Shown: positions 26,026 through 34,306 of the stretch, piece after piece
Position numbering within the stretch: the stretch's first letter is position 1
Layout of the letters: the number at the start of each line of letters is the position of its first letter
DNA from: Paenarthrobacter ilicis
Lineage (GTDB): Bacteria; Actinomycetota; Actinomycetes; Actinomycetales; Micrococcaceae
NCBI RefSeq assembly: GCF_016907545.1
Contig: NZ_JAFBCD010000001.1
Location: forward strand, 2,728,001-2,792,000
DNA: 64,000 nucleotides
Direction of reading: 5' to 3'
Notes under the pieces: model-generated
What the model was told of the DNA's origin: nothing
Seen by the model: only the letters and a program-made list of their open reading frames with translations
Database searches by the model: none
Program-made: the position numbers and the translations under genes

Positions 26026-26974
26026 CCAGCTCGGCCAGCAGTTGGCCTCCCTGGGAGACCACCAGTTCCCGGAAAAGGCGCACTGCGTCGGGCTCGAAGT
26101 TCCGTTCCCTCCACGCGATTCCGATCTGACGGAAGGCCAGGTCCGAGTCCAAGGGGACCTCAACGAGCCCCAACTCGGTTTCGGGCAGGAATTGACCCGT
26201 TCCGGAGCCCGGACCTGCCGGTGGAAGGATGCTGAATCCCAGTCCCGCCGAAACCAGTCCCCTGGCGGACGTTGACCCCTGGACTTCGAAGGCGATCCTG
26301 GGGCGGAACCCGGCCTCACGGAACAATGCCTCACCCAAAGCCCGCAAACCCACCCCGGTAGGGAGCGTGACGTAGGGCTCGTGGCGCAGTTGGGACAGAT
26401 GGATCGTGGAGTGGCCTGCCAACGGGTGCTTGTAGTGCAGCACGGCCCTCAGGGGCTCGCGGTACAGCGGCAGGGAGACGATGCCTTTGCCTTCCGGCGC
26501 TATGGGTGCCACGAGTGCGAAATCCGACTCGCCCGCAGCCAACTGCTCCAGGCATCCGTCACGGGGACCTTGACGCAACTCGAAAACTGTTTGCGGGTGC
26601 TTGGCCCGGTAAGCGCTGATGAGCAGGGGCAACGTCGCCTCGCCGAAGGTGTGCTGGGACGCAACCCCCACCCGTCCGCGCACGACATCCGATTCCTGCC
26701 GCACCCTGTCCAGCCCGGCTTGGAAATCCTCCAAGGCCGCCTCGATGTAGGGCAGCAGCGTTTTGGCTGCGGGCGTGAGCCTGATCCCCCGTCCATCCTT
26801 GGCCAAGAGGTCCATGCCGACAATCGCGCTGGCACGTGCCACGGCACGGCTCACGGTCGATTGGGGAACGCCGAGGATGGCTGCGGTCTCCGTCATGTGC
26901 TCGGTACGCCCCAGCTCCGCGAGGACGGGAAGGAGGGGGAGCAGCTGGATGAGCTGATGGTGGTCAGGCTCCAT
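26000..26974 (-). CDS. LysR family transcriptional regulator
   Basis: A 324-residue LTTR. The N-terminal winged helix-turn-helix contains TEAAAILGVPQSTVSRAVARAS and LLAKDGRGIRLTPAAKTLLP. The effector-binding domain begins about residue 92 (RGRVGVASQHTFGEATLPLLI). LTTRs usually control a divergent target, here the MFS transporter gene 102 bp away, and repress themselves. Its 3' end overlaps the convergent nitronate monooxygenase gene by 26 bp. Confidence 0.93.
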   Translation of the reverse strand: MEPDHHQLIQLLPLLPVLAELGRTEHMTETAAILGVPQSTVSRAVARASAIVGMDLLAKDGRGIRLTPAAKTLLPYIEAALEDFQAGLDRVRQESDVVRGRVGVASQHTFGEATLPLLISAYRAKHPQTVFELRQGPRDGCLEQLAAGESDFALVAPIAPEGKGIVSLPLYREPLRAVLHYKHPLAGHSTIHLSQLRHEPYVTLPTGVGLRALGEALFREAGFRPRIAFEVQGSTSARGLVSAGLGFSILPPAGPGSGTGQFLPETELGLVEVPLDSDLAFRQIGIAWRERNFEPDAVRLFRELVVSQGGQLLAELVRARSGRP

Positions 26975-27004
26975 AGTGTGCTCCCCTTACTGGCTTGTCC
27001 ATTC

Positions 27005-27040
27005 ATGCATCAGGACATCAATCGTAAGCAAAATATGCAT
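27005..27040. promoter_or_regulatory. Twin ATGCAT sites between LysR and MFS genes
   Basis: Two ATGCAT palindromes (27005-27010 and 27035-27040) lie 30 bp apart, almost three helical turns, within the 102-bp divergent region. This spacing suits a tetrameric LysR-type regulator contacting two sites. Binding is inferred only from position and symmetry. Confidence 0.4.
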
Positions 27041-27076
27041 TGGAAGGTACAGTCCGGTTCCGCCTAGCCTTACCGG

Positions 27077-28297
27077 ATGAGCAATGCGAGCGCCACGGCC
27101 CCCTCAGACACCTGGGACGGGCACATCAAAGGCTCCCGTGGCTACCGGCGGGTTCTTGCCGCGTTGGCTTTCGCTGGGGTAGCAACGTTTGCGCAGCTTT
27201 ATTCCACCCAGGCCGTCCTGCCGCTGATGGCCAGCGACCTCCAGATTACTGCCGCAGAAGCGGCGCTGAGTATTTCCGTGGCTACCGTGGGCCTGGCGTT
27301 GACGGTGATTCCTTGGTCCTTCCTGGCGGACCGGATCGGCCGGGTCCGCGCCATGACCATCGGAATTTCAGCCGCCACGGTTCTTGGCCTCCTGGTTCCC
27401 CTGGCCCCTACCCTCCCCGTGTTGCTGGTGATCAGGACGCTGGAAGGGATGGCCCTTGGCGGGATACCGGCAATAGCGATCGCCTACCTCAACGAAGAAG
27501 TCACCAAGATCCACACCGCCATGGCCGCCGGAAGCTACGTCGCCGGAACCACGCTGGGCGGCCTTGCCGGGCGCTTGGTGGCCGGCCCGGCAGGTGAATT
27601 GTGGGGATGGCGCACCGCTGCCTCGGCGGTTTCAGTGCTGGCTACAGTGTCCGCCGTCCTTTTCCTGATGTTGGTTCCACGCCAACGCCGGTTCATTCCG
27701 TCCCCCGGACAAGGGTTGCGCGGTGCCTTCCGGACCCTGTCCGGCCATGCCCGCAACCCCCATTTGCTGGTGCTGTATGTGCAGGCGTTCCTGCTCATGG
27801 GCGGTTTCGTGGCAGTGTACAACTATCTGGGCTTCCGGCTCCATGCCGGGCCGTTCAGCCTTCCTGCCTCGGTGGTCAGCCTCCTCTTCCTGGCGTACCT
27901 TTCGGGAACTGTCACCTCGCGGTGGGCAGCCGCATTGACCTCCCGGTTCGGGAGGCGGAATGTGCTGGTAGCCGGCATTGCTGTCATGACAGCGGGGTTG
28001 GCCTTGACGTTGGTGGAAAACCTGGCACTCATCCTGGCCGGACTCATCATCTTTACCGGCGGCTTCTTCGCAGCCCATAGCGTGGGGTCCGGCTGGACGG
28101 GCGCCATTGCCAGCACGGGCCGCGCACAAGCAGCCTCCCTGTATAACCTCTCCTATTACCTGGGCTCCAGCGTGATCGGCTGGGCGGGCGGCCTGGCGTT
28201 TCAGGCCTACGGATGGCCGGCTTTGGCGTGCAGCGTCATGGCGCTTTCCCTCACGACGGCGGTACTCACCATGGTGGTTCACCGCCGCTCCCGCTGA
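27077..28297 (+). CDS. MFS transporter
   Basis: A 406-residue protein with twelve predicted helices. The inner loop 2-3 motif is FLADRIGRVRAM, the standard MFS motif A. YSTQAVLPLMASDLQITAAEAALSIS in the first helix pair (split for length: start YSTQAVLP) resembles the YnfM-type drug/arabinose exporter group. The two halves are separated near residue 195. It is divergent from the LysR regulator, which probably controls it in response to the exported or imported compound. The substrate is unknown. Confidence 0.92.
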   Translation: MSNASATAPSDTWDGHIKGSRGYRRVLAALAFAGVATFAQLYSTQAVLPLMASDLQITAAEAALSISVATVGLALTVIPWSFLADRIGRVRAMTIGISAATVLGLLVPLAPTLPVLLVIRTLEGMALGGIPAIAIAYLNEEVTKIHTAMAAGSYVAGTTLGGLAGRLVAGPAGELWGWRTAASAVSVLATVSAVLFLMLVPRQRRFIPSPGQGLRGAFRTLSGHARNPHLLVLYVQAFLLMGGFVAVYNYLGFRLHAGPFSLPASVVSLLFLAYLSGTVTSRWAAALTSRFGRRNVLVAGIAVMTAGLALTLVENLALILAGLIIFTGGFFAAHSVGSGWTGAIASTGRAQAASLYNLSYYLGSSVIGWAGGLAFQAYGWPALACSVMALSLTTAVLTMVVHRRSR

Positions 28298-28328
28298 TTC
28301 CTTGGGCGCTGGTCCTACAATCAGTGAC

Positions 28329-28967
28329 ATGACACAGGTCACAAGAAGCCGGGAGCTGTCCTCTCCGGAGCGGTTGCAGGCCTTCACGGATGCCGTGGTG
28401 GCCATTGCCCTGACTCTGCTGATCCTGCCGCTCATGGAGAGCGTGGGTGAACTGGGAGACCACGGCGGAACCACGGCCGAATGGCTGGCGGACCAGCGTT
28501 TTGCACTCCTGGGTTTTGCCCTGAGCTTTCTCCTGATTGCCGTGTTCTGGAGGCACCATCACAGGATCTTCACGCAGGTGCACAAGGTGGACAACGGGCT
28601 GCTCTGGTTGACGGTTGCCTGGATGTTCACCATCGTCTGGATGCCGGTGGCCACTGCGCTCTCTACACAAATGACCTCGGATTGGGCCCAACCCCTGGTC
28701 TATATCGGGGCGCTTTTTGCCACCAGCCTGATGCTGGTCCTCACACGCGTGTATCTGCGGTCCCACCCCGATCTTCACGGCATGGATCCGCAGGAGATGA
28801 AGGATGGAATCCGCTCCGGCGCAATTGTCTCCCTGCTCTTCCTGGTGGCCTTGGCGATTGCTTTGGCCGTCCCCACGGCTGGCAACCTGCCGTTGCTGGT
28901 CATGCTGCTCAGTGAGCCTCTGCAGCGGCTGGCTCGACGCCGGGGACCCGGGCGGGCTGCACGATAG
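28329..28967 (+). CDS. TMEM175/DUF1211 family membrane protein
   Basis: A 212-residue protein with about six helices. The first carries LQAFTDAVVAIALTLLILPL, close to the RxxxFSDGVxAIAxTLL signature of bacterial TMEM175 homologues, which are potassium-selective channels acting as tetramers of one-repeat subunits. It has Thr in place of the usual Ser and Ala for Gly in the FSD-G core. The start at ATG 28329 is favoured because the upstream nine codons overlap no ribosome-binding site. It follows the MFS gene by 31 bp and could be co-transcribed. Confidence 0.85.
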   Translation: MTQVTRSRELSSPERLQAFTDAVVAIALTLLILPLMESVGELGDHGGTTAEWLADQRFALLGFALSFLLIAVFWRHHHRIFTQVHKVDNGLLWLTVAWMFTIVWMPVATALSTQMTSDWAQPLVYIGALFATSLMLVLTRVYLRSHPDLHGMDPQEMKDGIRSGAIVSLLFLVALAIALAVPTAGNLPLLVMLLSEPLQRLARRRGPGRAAR

Positions 28968-28979
28968 TCACCTGAAGAA

Positions 28980-29000
28980 TTGACCGTCTAAGATGGTCAA
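28980..29000. promoter_or_regulatory. Near-perfect 21-bp palindrome before the first Lrp-type gene
   Basis: Arms ttgacc (28980-28985) and ggtcaa (28995-29000) flank a further pairing core, nine of ten positions being complementary around a central A. It ends 21 bp before the regulator's GTG start. Lrp/AsnC proteins typically bind such dyads in their own promoters, so this is a likely autoregulatory site. Confidence 0.55.
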
Positions 29001-29021
29001 AAGGCAATTTCAGGAGGATCC

Positions 29022-29528
29022 GTGAGCAACCCCACGAAGAATGTTCGGTCAGCCGCGGGCACCACTGAGCCGTTGGACGCCATTGATGAGCGCATCCTGG
29101 CAGCCTTGGTTGACGATGCCAGGATCTCCAACAAACAACTCGCTGAGCTCGTGGGAATTGCACCGTCCACCGCCCTGATGAGGACCCGTGCGCTGTCCGA
29201 GCGCGGCATCATTGAGGGTTTCGAGGCTGTCCTTAGCCTCCCCGCCATCGGGCGCTCGGTCCAGGCACTCATCGCCGTCCGCCTCCGTGCTCACGACCGC
29301 GACCAGATCGACCGTTTCACTGCCCGCGTCCCCAAGCTCCCGGCAGTCATCTCCACCTTCCACACCACAGGTTCGGTGGACTACCTGTTGCATATCGCCG
29401 TGGCCAACACAGACGACCTCCGCAACTGGCTCCTGGACAACCTGGCCACGGATCCCGTGGTGGGTCACACAGAGACCACCATGGTCTTCCAGCACATTCC
29501 CGGCAACCGCGGTCCCCTGCCGGAATAG
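29022..29528 (+). CDS. Lrp/AsnC family transcriptional regulator
   Basis: A 168-residue regulator with GTG start after AGGAGG. The helix-turn-helix lies at DARISNKQLAELVGIAPSTA (about residues 32-51) and the RAM/ASNC effector domain at about 80-155 (TTGSVDYLLHIAV). Members sense amino acids and form octamers. A 21-bp palindrome lies just upstream. The MFS gene on its 3' side converges on it, so its targets may be elsewhere. Confidence 0.94.
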   Translation: MSNPTKNVRSAAGTTEPLDAIDERILAALVDDARISNKQLAELVGIAPSTALMRTRALSERGIIEGFEAVLSLPAIGRSVQALIAVRLRAHDRDQIDRFTARVPKLPAVISTFHTTGSVDYLLHIAVANTDDLRNWLLDNLATDPVVGHTETTMVFQHIPGNRGPLPE

Positions 29529-29549
29529 CGGGTTGAGCGTCGGAGCCGC

Positions 29550-30785
29550 TTAGCTCCTGAGTGCCCGCCGGAGTGAGACGCCGGACAACGCCAGGGCGGC
29601 AACTCCGCAAAGAACCGTAAAGCCGGCGACGGCGGCCTGCAGCCCAAGCGCGGACACGGCAAGCCCCAGCCCAATCACCGGGACTGCGCTGCCCAAATAG
29701 GTGATGACGTACACAGTGCTGATGACCTGGGCGTGGCGGGATGCCTCTACTTTCCCCGCCACGTCATTGAAGACCTGCCGGAATGCCAGTCCTTGGCCTA
29801 CACCGGCCGAGATGCTGGCAAGAACCAACAGCCACGGGCTGGACCACGCCGCCGCGGCTCCCACCAGAACCACGGAGATCCCCAGCACGGCCAGTGCAAC
29901 CGGGACGACGAACCGTCCGCGGGCCCCCAGAAGTTGGCTCAGGGCCGAGGCTCCCAGCGTGATTCCCGCCAGCAGTCCTATGACCGGCCTGGAATCCGCG
30001 TGGACAACTCCGGCAAAATAGCCGGGCGCCAGGGACAGGCAGAAACCAAAGACGGCGAAGCTCAGGAAACCTGTTGCCGCGGCCAGCCAGAACGCTCCGC
30101 GTGCATCGCGGGATACTGAAGGCTTCCGGGGGGCAAGCAGCTTGATGGGCCGTGGGCCTTGGGCGGGAGCAATCGCCGGACGTGCCTTCAACAACCACAG
30201 TGGGATCAGGGCAGCCAGAAGGACGGCTGAATGAACGTAGTAAGGAGTCCGGGTGGGGTCCGGCAGGAGCGACAGGAGGCCGCCGATCGCGGGACCCGCG
30301 GCAACTCCACCGGCCGATGACAACAAGGTGAAGCGGGACGCCCAGTCCGGACGTTGCGGAAGAAGTTCCCGCAAGGCCGCTGAACTGGCTCCGGTGGCCA
30401 GGCCCACGGCAACACCCTGCAGGGCCCGGCCCATGGACAAGCTCAGCAGCGAGTCCGCATTCGCGAAGACCACCCCGCCGGCCAGCCCCGCAAAGACAGC
30501 CAGAACCAGTGCTGCACGCCGCCCGATATGGTCGGACCAGTGCCCTGCGATCATGAGCACAGCCACCAGGGCCACCACGTAACTGGCAAACGCCACCGTG
30601 ACATCCAGGGAGCTCAGCCCTAGGTTGGCCTGCAACAGCGGGTAGAGGGGTGTCGCCAGGTTGGCGCCTACAAGCAGCGCAAAAATCACGACTCCCGCAA
30701 GGACCAGTCGTGCGGTGGTGGATGCATCCCATCCCCAGCGCCCTGCTGTGGCAGGACGCATGCGGAGTTCGCTCAAGACAGTCAT
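29550..30785 (-). CDS. MFS transporter
   Basis: A 411-residue twelve-helix transporter. The first helix runs LVLAGVVIFALLVGANLATP, and the loop 2-3 motif is GHWSDHIGRRAALVL. GRALQGVAVGLATGASSAALREL in the fourth to fifth helix is typical of drug/metabolite exporters. The start is ATG 30785, with GAAGG seven bases upstream; the longer frame to 30902 would cross the regulatory region. It diverges from a second Lrp/AsnC gene 157 bp away, its probable regulator, and converges on the first one with 21 bp between stops. Confidence 0.9.
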   Translation of the reverse strand: MTVLSELRMRPATAGRWGWDASTTARLVLAGVVIFALLVGANLATPLYPLLQANLGLSSLDVTVAFASYVVALVAVLMIAGHWSDHIGRRAALVLAVFAGLAGGVVFANADSLLSLSMGRALQGVAVGLATGASSAALRELLPQRPDWASRFTLLSSAGGVAAGPAIGGLLSLLPDPTRTPYYVHSAVLLAALIPLWLLKARPAIAPAQGPRPIKLLAPRKPSVSRDARGAFWLAAATGFLSFAVFGFCLSLAPGYFAGVVHADSRPVIGLLAGITLGASALSQLLGARGRFVVPVALAVLGISVVLVGAAAAWSSPWLLVLASISAGVGQGLAFRQVFNDVAGKVEASRHAQVISTVYVITYLGSAVPVIGLGLAVSALGLQAAVAGFTVLCGVAALALSGVSLRRALRS

Positions 30786-30906
30786 TTCCATGCCTTCGGG
30801 CTCGGTGGCCGCTTTCAGGCAAAGCCTTGTGGGCAGCCCGTCGCCGGCAGAACAGTGATGGCAATAGAATGCATGAGTACTGAGCTGAAAGACTTTTTCC
30901 ACAGTC

Positions 30907-30923
30907 TCTTTTGAACAAAAAGA
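30907..30923. promoter_or_regulatory. Possible AT-rich operator between Lrp-type and MFS genes
   Basis: Arms tctttt and aaaaga surround gaaca, 19 bp before the Lrp-type start. It is the most AT-rich spot of the intergenic region and fits the loose AsnC/Lrp binding pattern. Support is weak. Confidence 0.3.
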
Positions 30924-30942
30924 TCAAAGGAGACCCCCTACT

Positions 30943-31485
30943 ATGAGGCGGAGTGACCATTTGAACACCCTGGACCCCATGGATACGAAGATCCTGCTGG
31001 AACTCATCAAAGATCCGCGCATCCAGATCGCCGAACTCAGCGATGCTTTGGGCATCGCACGCAATACCGCACAGAGCCGCGTGAAGCGGCTTCTGCGCTC
31101 CGGCGTACTGCACGCCGCCGGCCGTGAAGTCGACCTCGAAAAGGTGGGGTACGACGTCGTCGCCTTCGTCACCATCGAAGTCACCCACCGCGAGCTCGAC
31201 GGCGTCATCGGCGCCTTGCGCCTGATCCCCCAGGTGCTGGAAGTCCATGAAATCTCAGGCCGGGGCGATCTCTGGTGCCGTGTGGTGGCTACCGACACCC
31301 ACAATCTCCAGTCTGCGCTGCGCTCCGTGCTCCGCACCAAGGGCGTCATCAGGACAGAAACAGTGCTGGCCCTGCATACCCATATCCCTTACCGGACAGA
31401 ACCGTTGATCGGCAGGATGGCTGCCGCTCATGGACGCCCCCGGACAGAGGTCCGCCGGGATGTCACGCAGCCTGTAACGGACTAG
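30943..31485 (+). CDS. Lrp/AsnC family transcriptional regulator
   Basis: A 180-residue regulator. The helix-turn-helix is IQIAELSDALGIARNTAQSR (about residues 26-45), and the RAM domain follows from about 70 (VAFVTIEVTHRELDGVIGAL). AAGGAGA precedes the ATG. It is divergent from an MFS transporter gene, the arrangement usual for a local regulator of an amino-acid or metabolite exporter. The downstream DUF1761 gene starts 10 bp later and may share the transcript. Confidence 0.94.
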   Translation: MRRSDHLNTLDPMDTKILLELIKDPRIQIAELSDALGIARNTAQSRVKRLLRSGVLHAAGREVDLEKVGYDVVAFVTIEVTHRELDGVIGALRLIPQVLEVHEISGRGDLWCRVVATDTHNLQSALRSVLRTKGVIRTETVLALHTHIPYRTEPLIGRMAAAHGRPRTEVRRDVTQPVTD

Positions 31486-31495
31486 GATTCCAGGA

Positions 31496-31921
31496 ATGGA
31501 TTGGCTCTCACATATCTCCCACGTCAACTGGATTGCTGTACTTCTGGCCTTCGTCTCCAGCATGGTCATCGGCTTCATCTGGTACATGCCGGCCGTCCTG
31601 GGCCGCCGCTGGATGCAGGCGATCGGCAAAACGGAGGAAGATCTCAAGAACATTGATGGCGGCGCCGGAATCTGGGCTCCCATGATGGTCTCCGCAGCTG
31701 TGACCAGCATCCTCCTGGCCATCCTCATCAGTGCGCTGGACGTCAACTCCGCGGTGGGTGGCGGGTTCTTCGCGTTGATGGCGGCCTTGGTGTTCCGGGC
31801 CGGCGGGCACGTAATCCACAACGGCTTTGCGGGGCGGCCCACCGTGGTTACGGCCATAGACTCCGGCCATGACATCGTGGCGATGACCGTGGCTGGGGTC
31901 ATCATCGGGGCAATGCAGTAG
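31496..31921 (+). CDS. DUF1761 domain-containing membrane protein
   Basis: A 141-residue four-helix protein. The opening WLSHISHVNWIAVLLAFVSS and the VIGFIWYMPAVLGRRWMQA segment are typical of DUF1761. Further helices are at MMVSAAVTSILLAILISAL and at the C-terminus (IVAMTVAGVIIGAM). No function is established. It is sandwiched between the Lrp gene (10 bp) and corA (10 bp), so the three are likely one transcript. Confidence 0.88.
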   Translation: MDWLSHISHVNWIAVLLAFVSSMVIGFIWYMPAVLGRRWMQAIGKTEEDLKNIDGGAGIWAPMMVSAAVTSILLAILISALDVNSAVGGGFFALMAALVFRAGGHVIHNGFAGRPTVVTAIDSGHDIVAMTVAGVIIGAMQ

Positions 31922-31931
31922 CGTTCAACCA

Positions 31932-32927
31932 GTGACCATCATTGACAACGCCGTATACGTGGACGGCGTACGCACAGCTACCCCGCGCAGCCTCGAGCAA
32001 ACCTTTGAAACGCTGTCCGAGCACGGCGGAATGGCGTGGATCGGCCTGTACCGTCCCACCAAAGAGGAGATGGCCGCCGTCGCCGTGGAATTCGACCTCC
32101 ACGAACTGGCAGTGGAAGACGCCGTTTCAGCGCACCAACGCCCCAAACTCGAGCGGTATGACCACAGTCTCTTCACCGTGCTGCGGCCCGCGCGCTACCT
32201 AGACGACACAGAGACCGTCGAGTTCGGGGAGCTTCACGTCTTCACCGGACCAAACTTCGTGGTGACCATCCGGCACGCTGAAACCGGCGGTGTTGCCCGC
32301 GTCCGCAAACGGCTGGAAGAACGTCCGGATCTGCTGTGCCACGGGCCGGAAGCGGTCCTGTACGCCCTGGTGGACCAAGTGGTTGACGATTATGCCCCCG
32401 TGATCGCCGGCTTGGAAAACGACATCGATGAGATCGAAGACCAGCTGTTCAGCGGAGACAGCTCGGTATCCCGGCGTATTTACGAACTGGCCCGCGAGGT
32501 CATCCAGTTCCAGCGCGCCATCCATCCCCTGCCGGAGATGATGGTCCTGCTGGAGAAGGGCTTCGAGAAGTACGGCGTGGACATTGAGCTGCAGCGGTCC
32601 CTCCGTGACGTCGAGGACCATGTCCAGCGCGTGATCTCCCGCGCCAACAGCTTCAGGGATATCTTGCAGAACGCTCTCACCCTGGACGGGACCCTCACCG
32701 CAAACCGCCAAAATGAGGTCAGTGCCGCCCAGAACGAGCAGGTCAAGAAGATCTCGTCCTGGGCAGCCATCCTGTTCGCGCCGTCCTTCGTGGCCGGCGT
32801 CTACGGAATGAACTTCGACAACATGCCTGAACTCCACTGGGACCTGGGGTACCCCATGGCCATTGGCCTGATGGTGGGAGCGGCGCTGCTCATGTACCTC
32901 ATCTTCAAACGCAAGGGCTGGCTGTAA
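31932..32927 (+). CDS. corA: CorA family magnesium/cobalt transporter
   Basis: A 331-residue CorA with GTG start. The N-terminal cytoplasmic alpha/beta domain is followed by the long stalk helix and two C-terminal helices. The pore signature GMN lies in VYGMNFDNMPEL after helix 1, and the protein ends with the basic FKRKGWL tail. It forms a homopentameric divalent-cation channel. It converges on the ferritin gene with 3 bp between stops. Confidence 0.95.
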   Translation: MTIIDNAVYVDGVRTATPRSLEQTFETLSEHGGMAWIGLYRPTKEEMAAVAVEFDLHELAVEDAVSAHQRPKLERYDHSLFTVLRPARYLDDTETVEFGELHVFTGPNFVVTIRHAETGGVARVRKRLEERPDLLCHGPEAVLYALVDQVVDDYAPVIAGLENDIDEIEDQLFSGDSSVSRRIYELAREVIQFQRAIHPLPEMMVLLEKGFEKYGVDIELQRSLRDVEDHVQRVISRANSFRDILQNALTLDGTLTANRQNEVSAAQNEQVKKISSWAAILFAPSFVAGVYGMNFDNMPELHWDLGYPMAIGLMVGAALLMYLIFKRKGWL

Positions 32928-32930
32928 GCC

Positions 32931-33461
32931 TCAGATGGCCCCACCGGCCGCGCCGGGGGCGCTGGCATCCAGGCCGCCGTCCCCCACTGCCTCGCGTGCC
33001 ACGTAGTTTTCAATGTCGAACAGGTTCTCCGCGCGCTCAGTGATGTTCAGCAGCGTGGTCATGGAAGCAACCTCTTCCACCTGTTCCTTCAGGAACCACA
33101 GCATGAACTGTTCTCCCAGGGCATCGCCCTCTGCGCGGGCTGCCCGGAACATTTCCTCGATATCGCGGGTGACCTGCTTTTCCTGTTCCAAGGCCAGGGC
33201 AATCGGCTCCTTGGCATTGGTGAAGTTGTTGCGCACCGGCCCAACACCGGGAATCTCCACGTGCACGTTGCGGTCCAGCATGTATTGGACCATCATCATG
33301 GCGTGGTTGCGTTCCTCCAGCGACTGCCGGTAGAAGTGGCGAGCCAACTGGGGCAGGTCTTCGCCGTCAAAATACACCGCCACTGCGATGTATTGCTGGG
33401 AGGCTGCAAACTCGTTGGCAACCTGGGCGGACAGCAGTTCATTGAAGGTCTTCTTAGCCAT
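32931..33461 (-). CDS. Ferritin
   Basis: A 176-residue four-helix bundle. The ferroxidase ligands are visible in helix A (NEFAASQQYIAVAVYFD), helix B (LEERNHAMMMVQYML) and helix C (EQEKQVTRDIEEMF). The bacterial-type FLKEQVEEVASM is the expected helix D start. It stores iron as a 24-mer cage. It lies 45 bp after the second crcB on the same strand and may be the last gene of the PadR-AarF-Usp-CrcB-CrcB run. Confidence 0.95.
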   Translation of the reverse strand: MAKKTFNELLSAQVANEFAASQQYIAVAVYFDGEDLPQLARHFYRQSLEERNHAMMMVQYMLDRNVHVEIPGVGPVRNNFTNAKEPIALALEQEKQVTRDIEEMFRAARAEGDALGEQFMLWFLKEQVEEVASMTTLLNITERAENLFDIENYVAREAVGDGGLDASAPGAAGGAI

Positions 33462-33506
33462 GGCACGATCCTACAGGCGGACACACGTGCCGGGTCCGGG
33501 CGGGCG

Positions 33507-33878
33507 TCAAGCCAGCTGCGAGGCCAACCAGACACCCGCGGCCGCGGCCAGAACACTGATGGCCATGGTTCCCACGCCATTCACCAGAGCCAATCCCGGA
33601 CGGCGGCTCTGGATCAGCCGGATGGTCTCCAGGCTTGCTGTGCTGAAGGTGGTGTAGCCGCCCAAGAATCCCGTGCCAAGAATCAACAGCAACGATTCCG
33701 GGGCGAGCCCCCGCATCACCATGCCGGCGAGGAAACCCAACACCAGGGACCCCGATACATTGATCAGGACGGTGCCCCACGGGAGTGCGGTTTTGATGCG
33801 TGTCCGGACGAAACCATCCAGCACGAAGCGGGTAGCAGCGCCAAGTCCCCCTGCCAACGCCAGCAGCAGTACCGTCAT
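33507..33878 (-). CDS. crcB: Fluoride exporter CrcB/Fluc, second subunit
   Basis: A 123-residue four-helix Fluc subunit. The conserved GGLGAATRFVLDG, NVSGSLVLGFLAG with the pore Asn, and GFLGGYTTFST with the sodium-site/Phe-box region are all present. Its ATG overlaps the stop of the first crcB by 4 bp. In many Gram-positives two different Fluc subunits form the dual-topology channel, and this pair fits that arrangement. A longer upstream frame to 34178 is only a read-through of another gene. Confidence 0.95.
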   Translation of the reverse strand: MTVLLLALAGGLGAATRFVLDGFVRTRIKTALPWGTVLINVSGSLVLGFLAGMVMRGLAPESLLLILGTGFLGGYTTFSTASLETIRLIQSRRPGLALVNGVGTMAISVLAAAAGVWLASQLA

Positions 33879-34306
33879 GTGGTCCGCCTGTGCTGCCAGG
33901 CTCCCAGCCAGATGCCTGCCAGGGTGGCAAGGGCTCCCCCGAACAGGCTGGCGGCAAGGTACGCGAAGGCTGCCGGGGGCTGTCCTCCGTTGACAAGGTG
34001 GACTGTGTCCACCGCCAGGGTGCTGTAGGTGGTGTAGGCGCCCAGGAAGCCGGTGCCCAAGGCGAGGCGCAGGACCCGGCGATTTCCGACGTCGGGCCCT
34101 CTGCGCGACAGCCCCTCGAGCAGCGCGCCAAGAGCCAGGGCGCCGGTGAGGTTGATGAGCAGCGTGGGAAGTGGCCATGCCCCGGGAGCCGGGATCACCA
34201 GGCCCAGGCCGTAGCGGGCCAAAGCCCCCAGTATGCCGCCGGCCGCCACAATGCCTATGAATCCCCAGCGAAGGTGGAGGGGACGGTGCGCCTCAGAGGT
34301 GGTCAT
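33875..34306 (-). CDS. crcB: Fluoride exporter CrcB/Fluc, first subunit
   Basis: A 143-residue four-helix protein with GGILGALARYGLG, NLTGALALGALLEG and GFLGAYTTYSTLAVDT. It keeps the pore Asn, but the Phe-box FST is YST, a difference from its partner that suggests a division of roles in a heterodimer. The ATG at 34306 overlaps the end of the universal stress gene by 14 bp; a TTG at 34342 is less likely. Fluoride export protects enolase and pyrophosphatase. No fluoride riboswitch is apparent upstream. Confidence 0.95.
   Translation of the reverse strand: MTTSEAHRPLHLRWGFIGIVAAGGILGALARYGLGLVIPAPGAWPLPTLLINLTGALALGALLEGLSRRGPDVGNRRVLRLALGTGFLGAYTTYSTLAVDTVHLVNGGQPPAAFAYLAASLFGGALATLAGIWLGAWQHRRTT

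Noticed and set aside
25045..26334. 429-codon minus-strand frame opposite the nitronate monooxygenase
   Set aside because: No recognisable domain and it also overlaps the LysR gene in another frame.
29764..31248. 494-codon minus-strand frame across the MFS and Lrp region
   Set aside because: It spans the promoter region and two genes in wrong frames; Pro/Arg-rich nonsense composition.
33507..34178. 223-residue extended form of the second CrcB
   Set aside because: The first 100 residues overlap the other crcB in a different frame and have no CrcB features; ATG 33878 is the real start.
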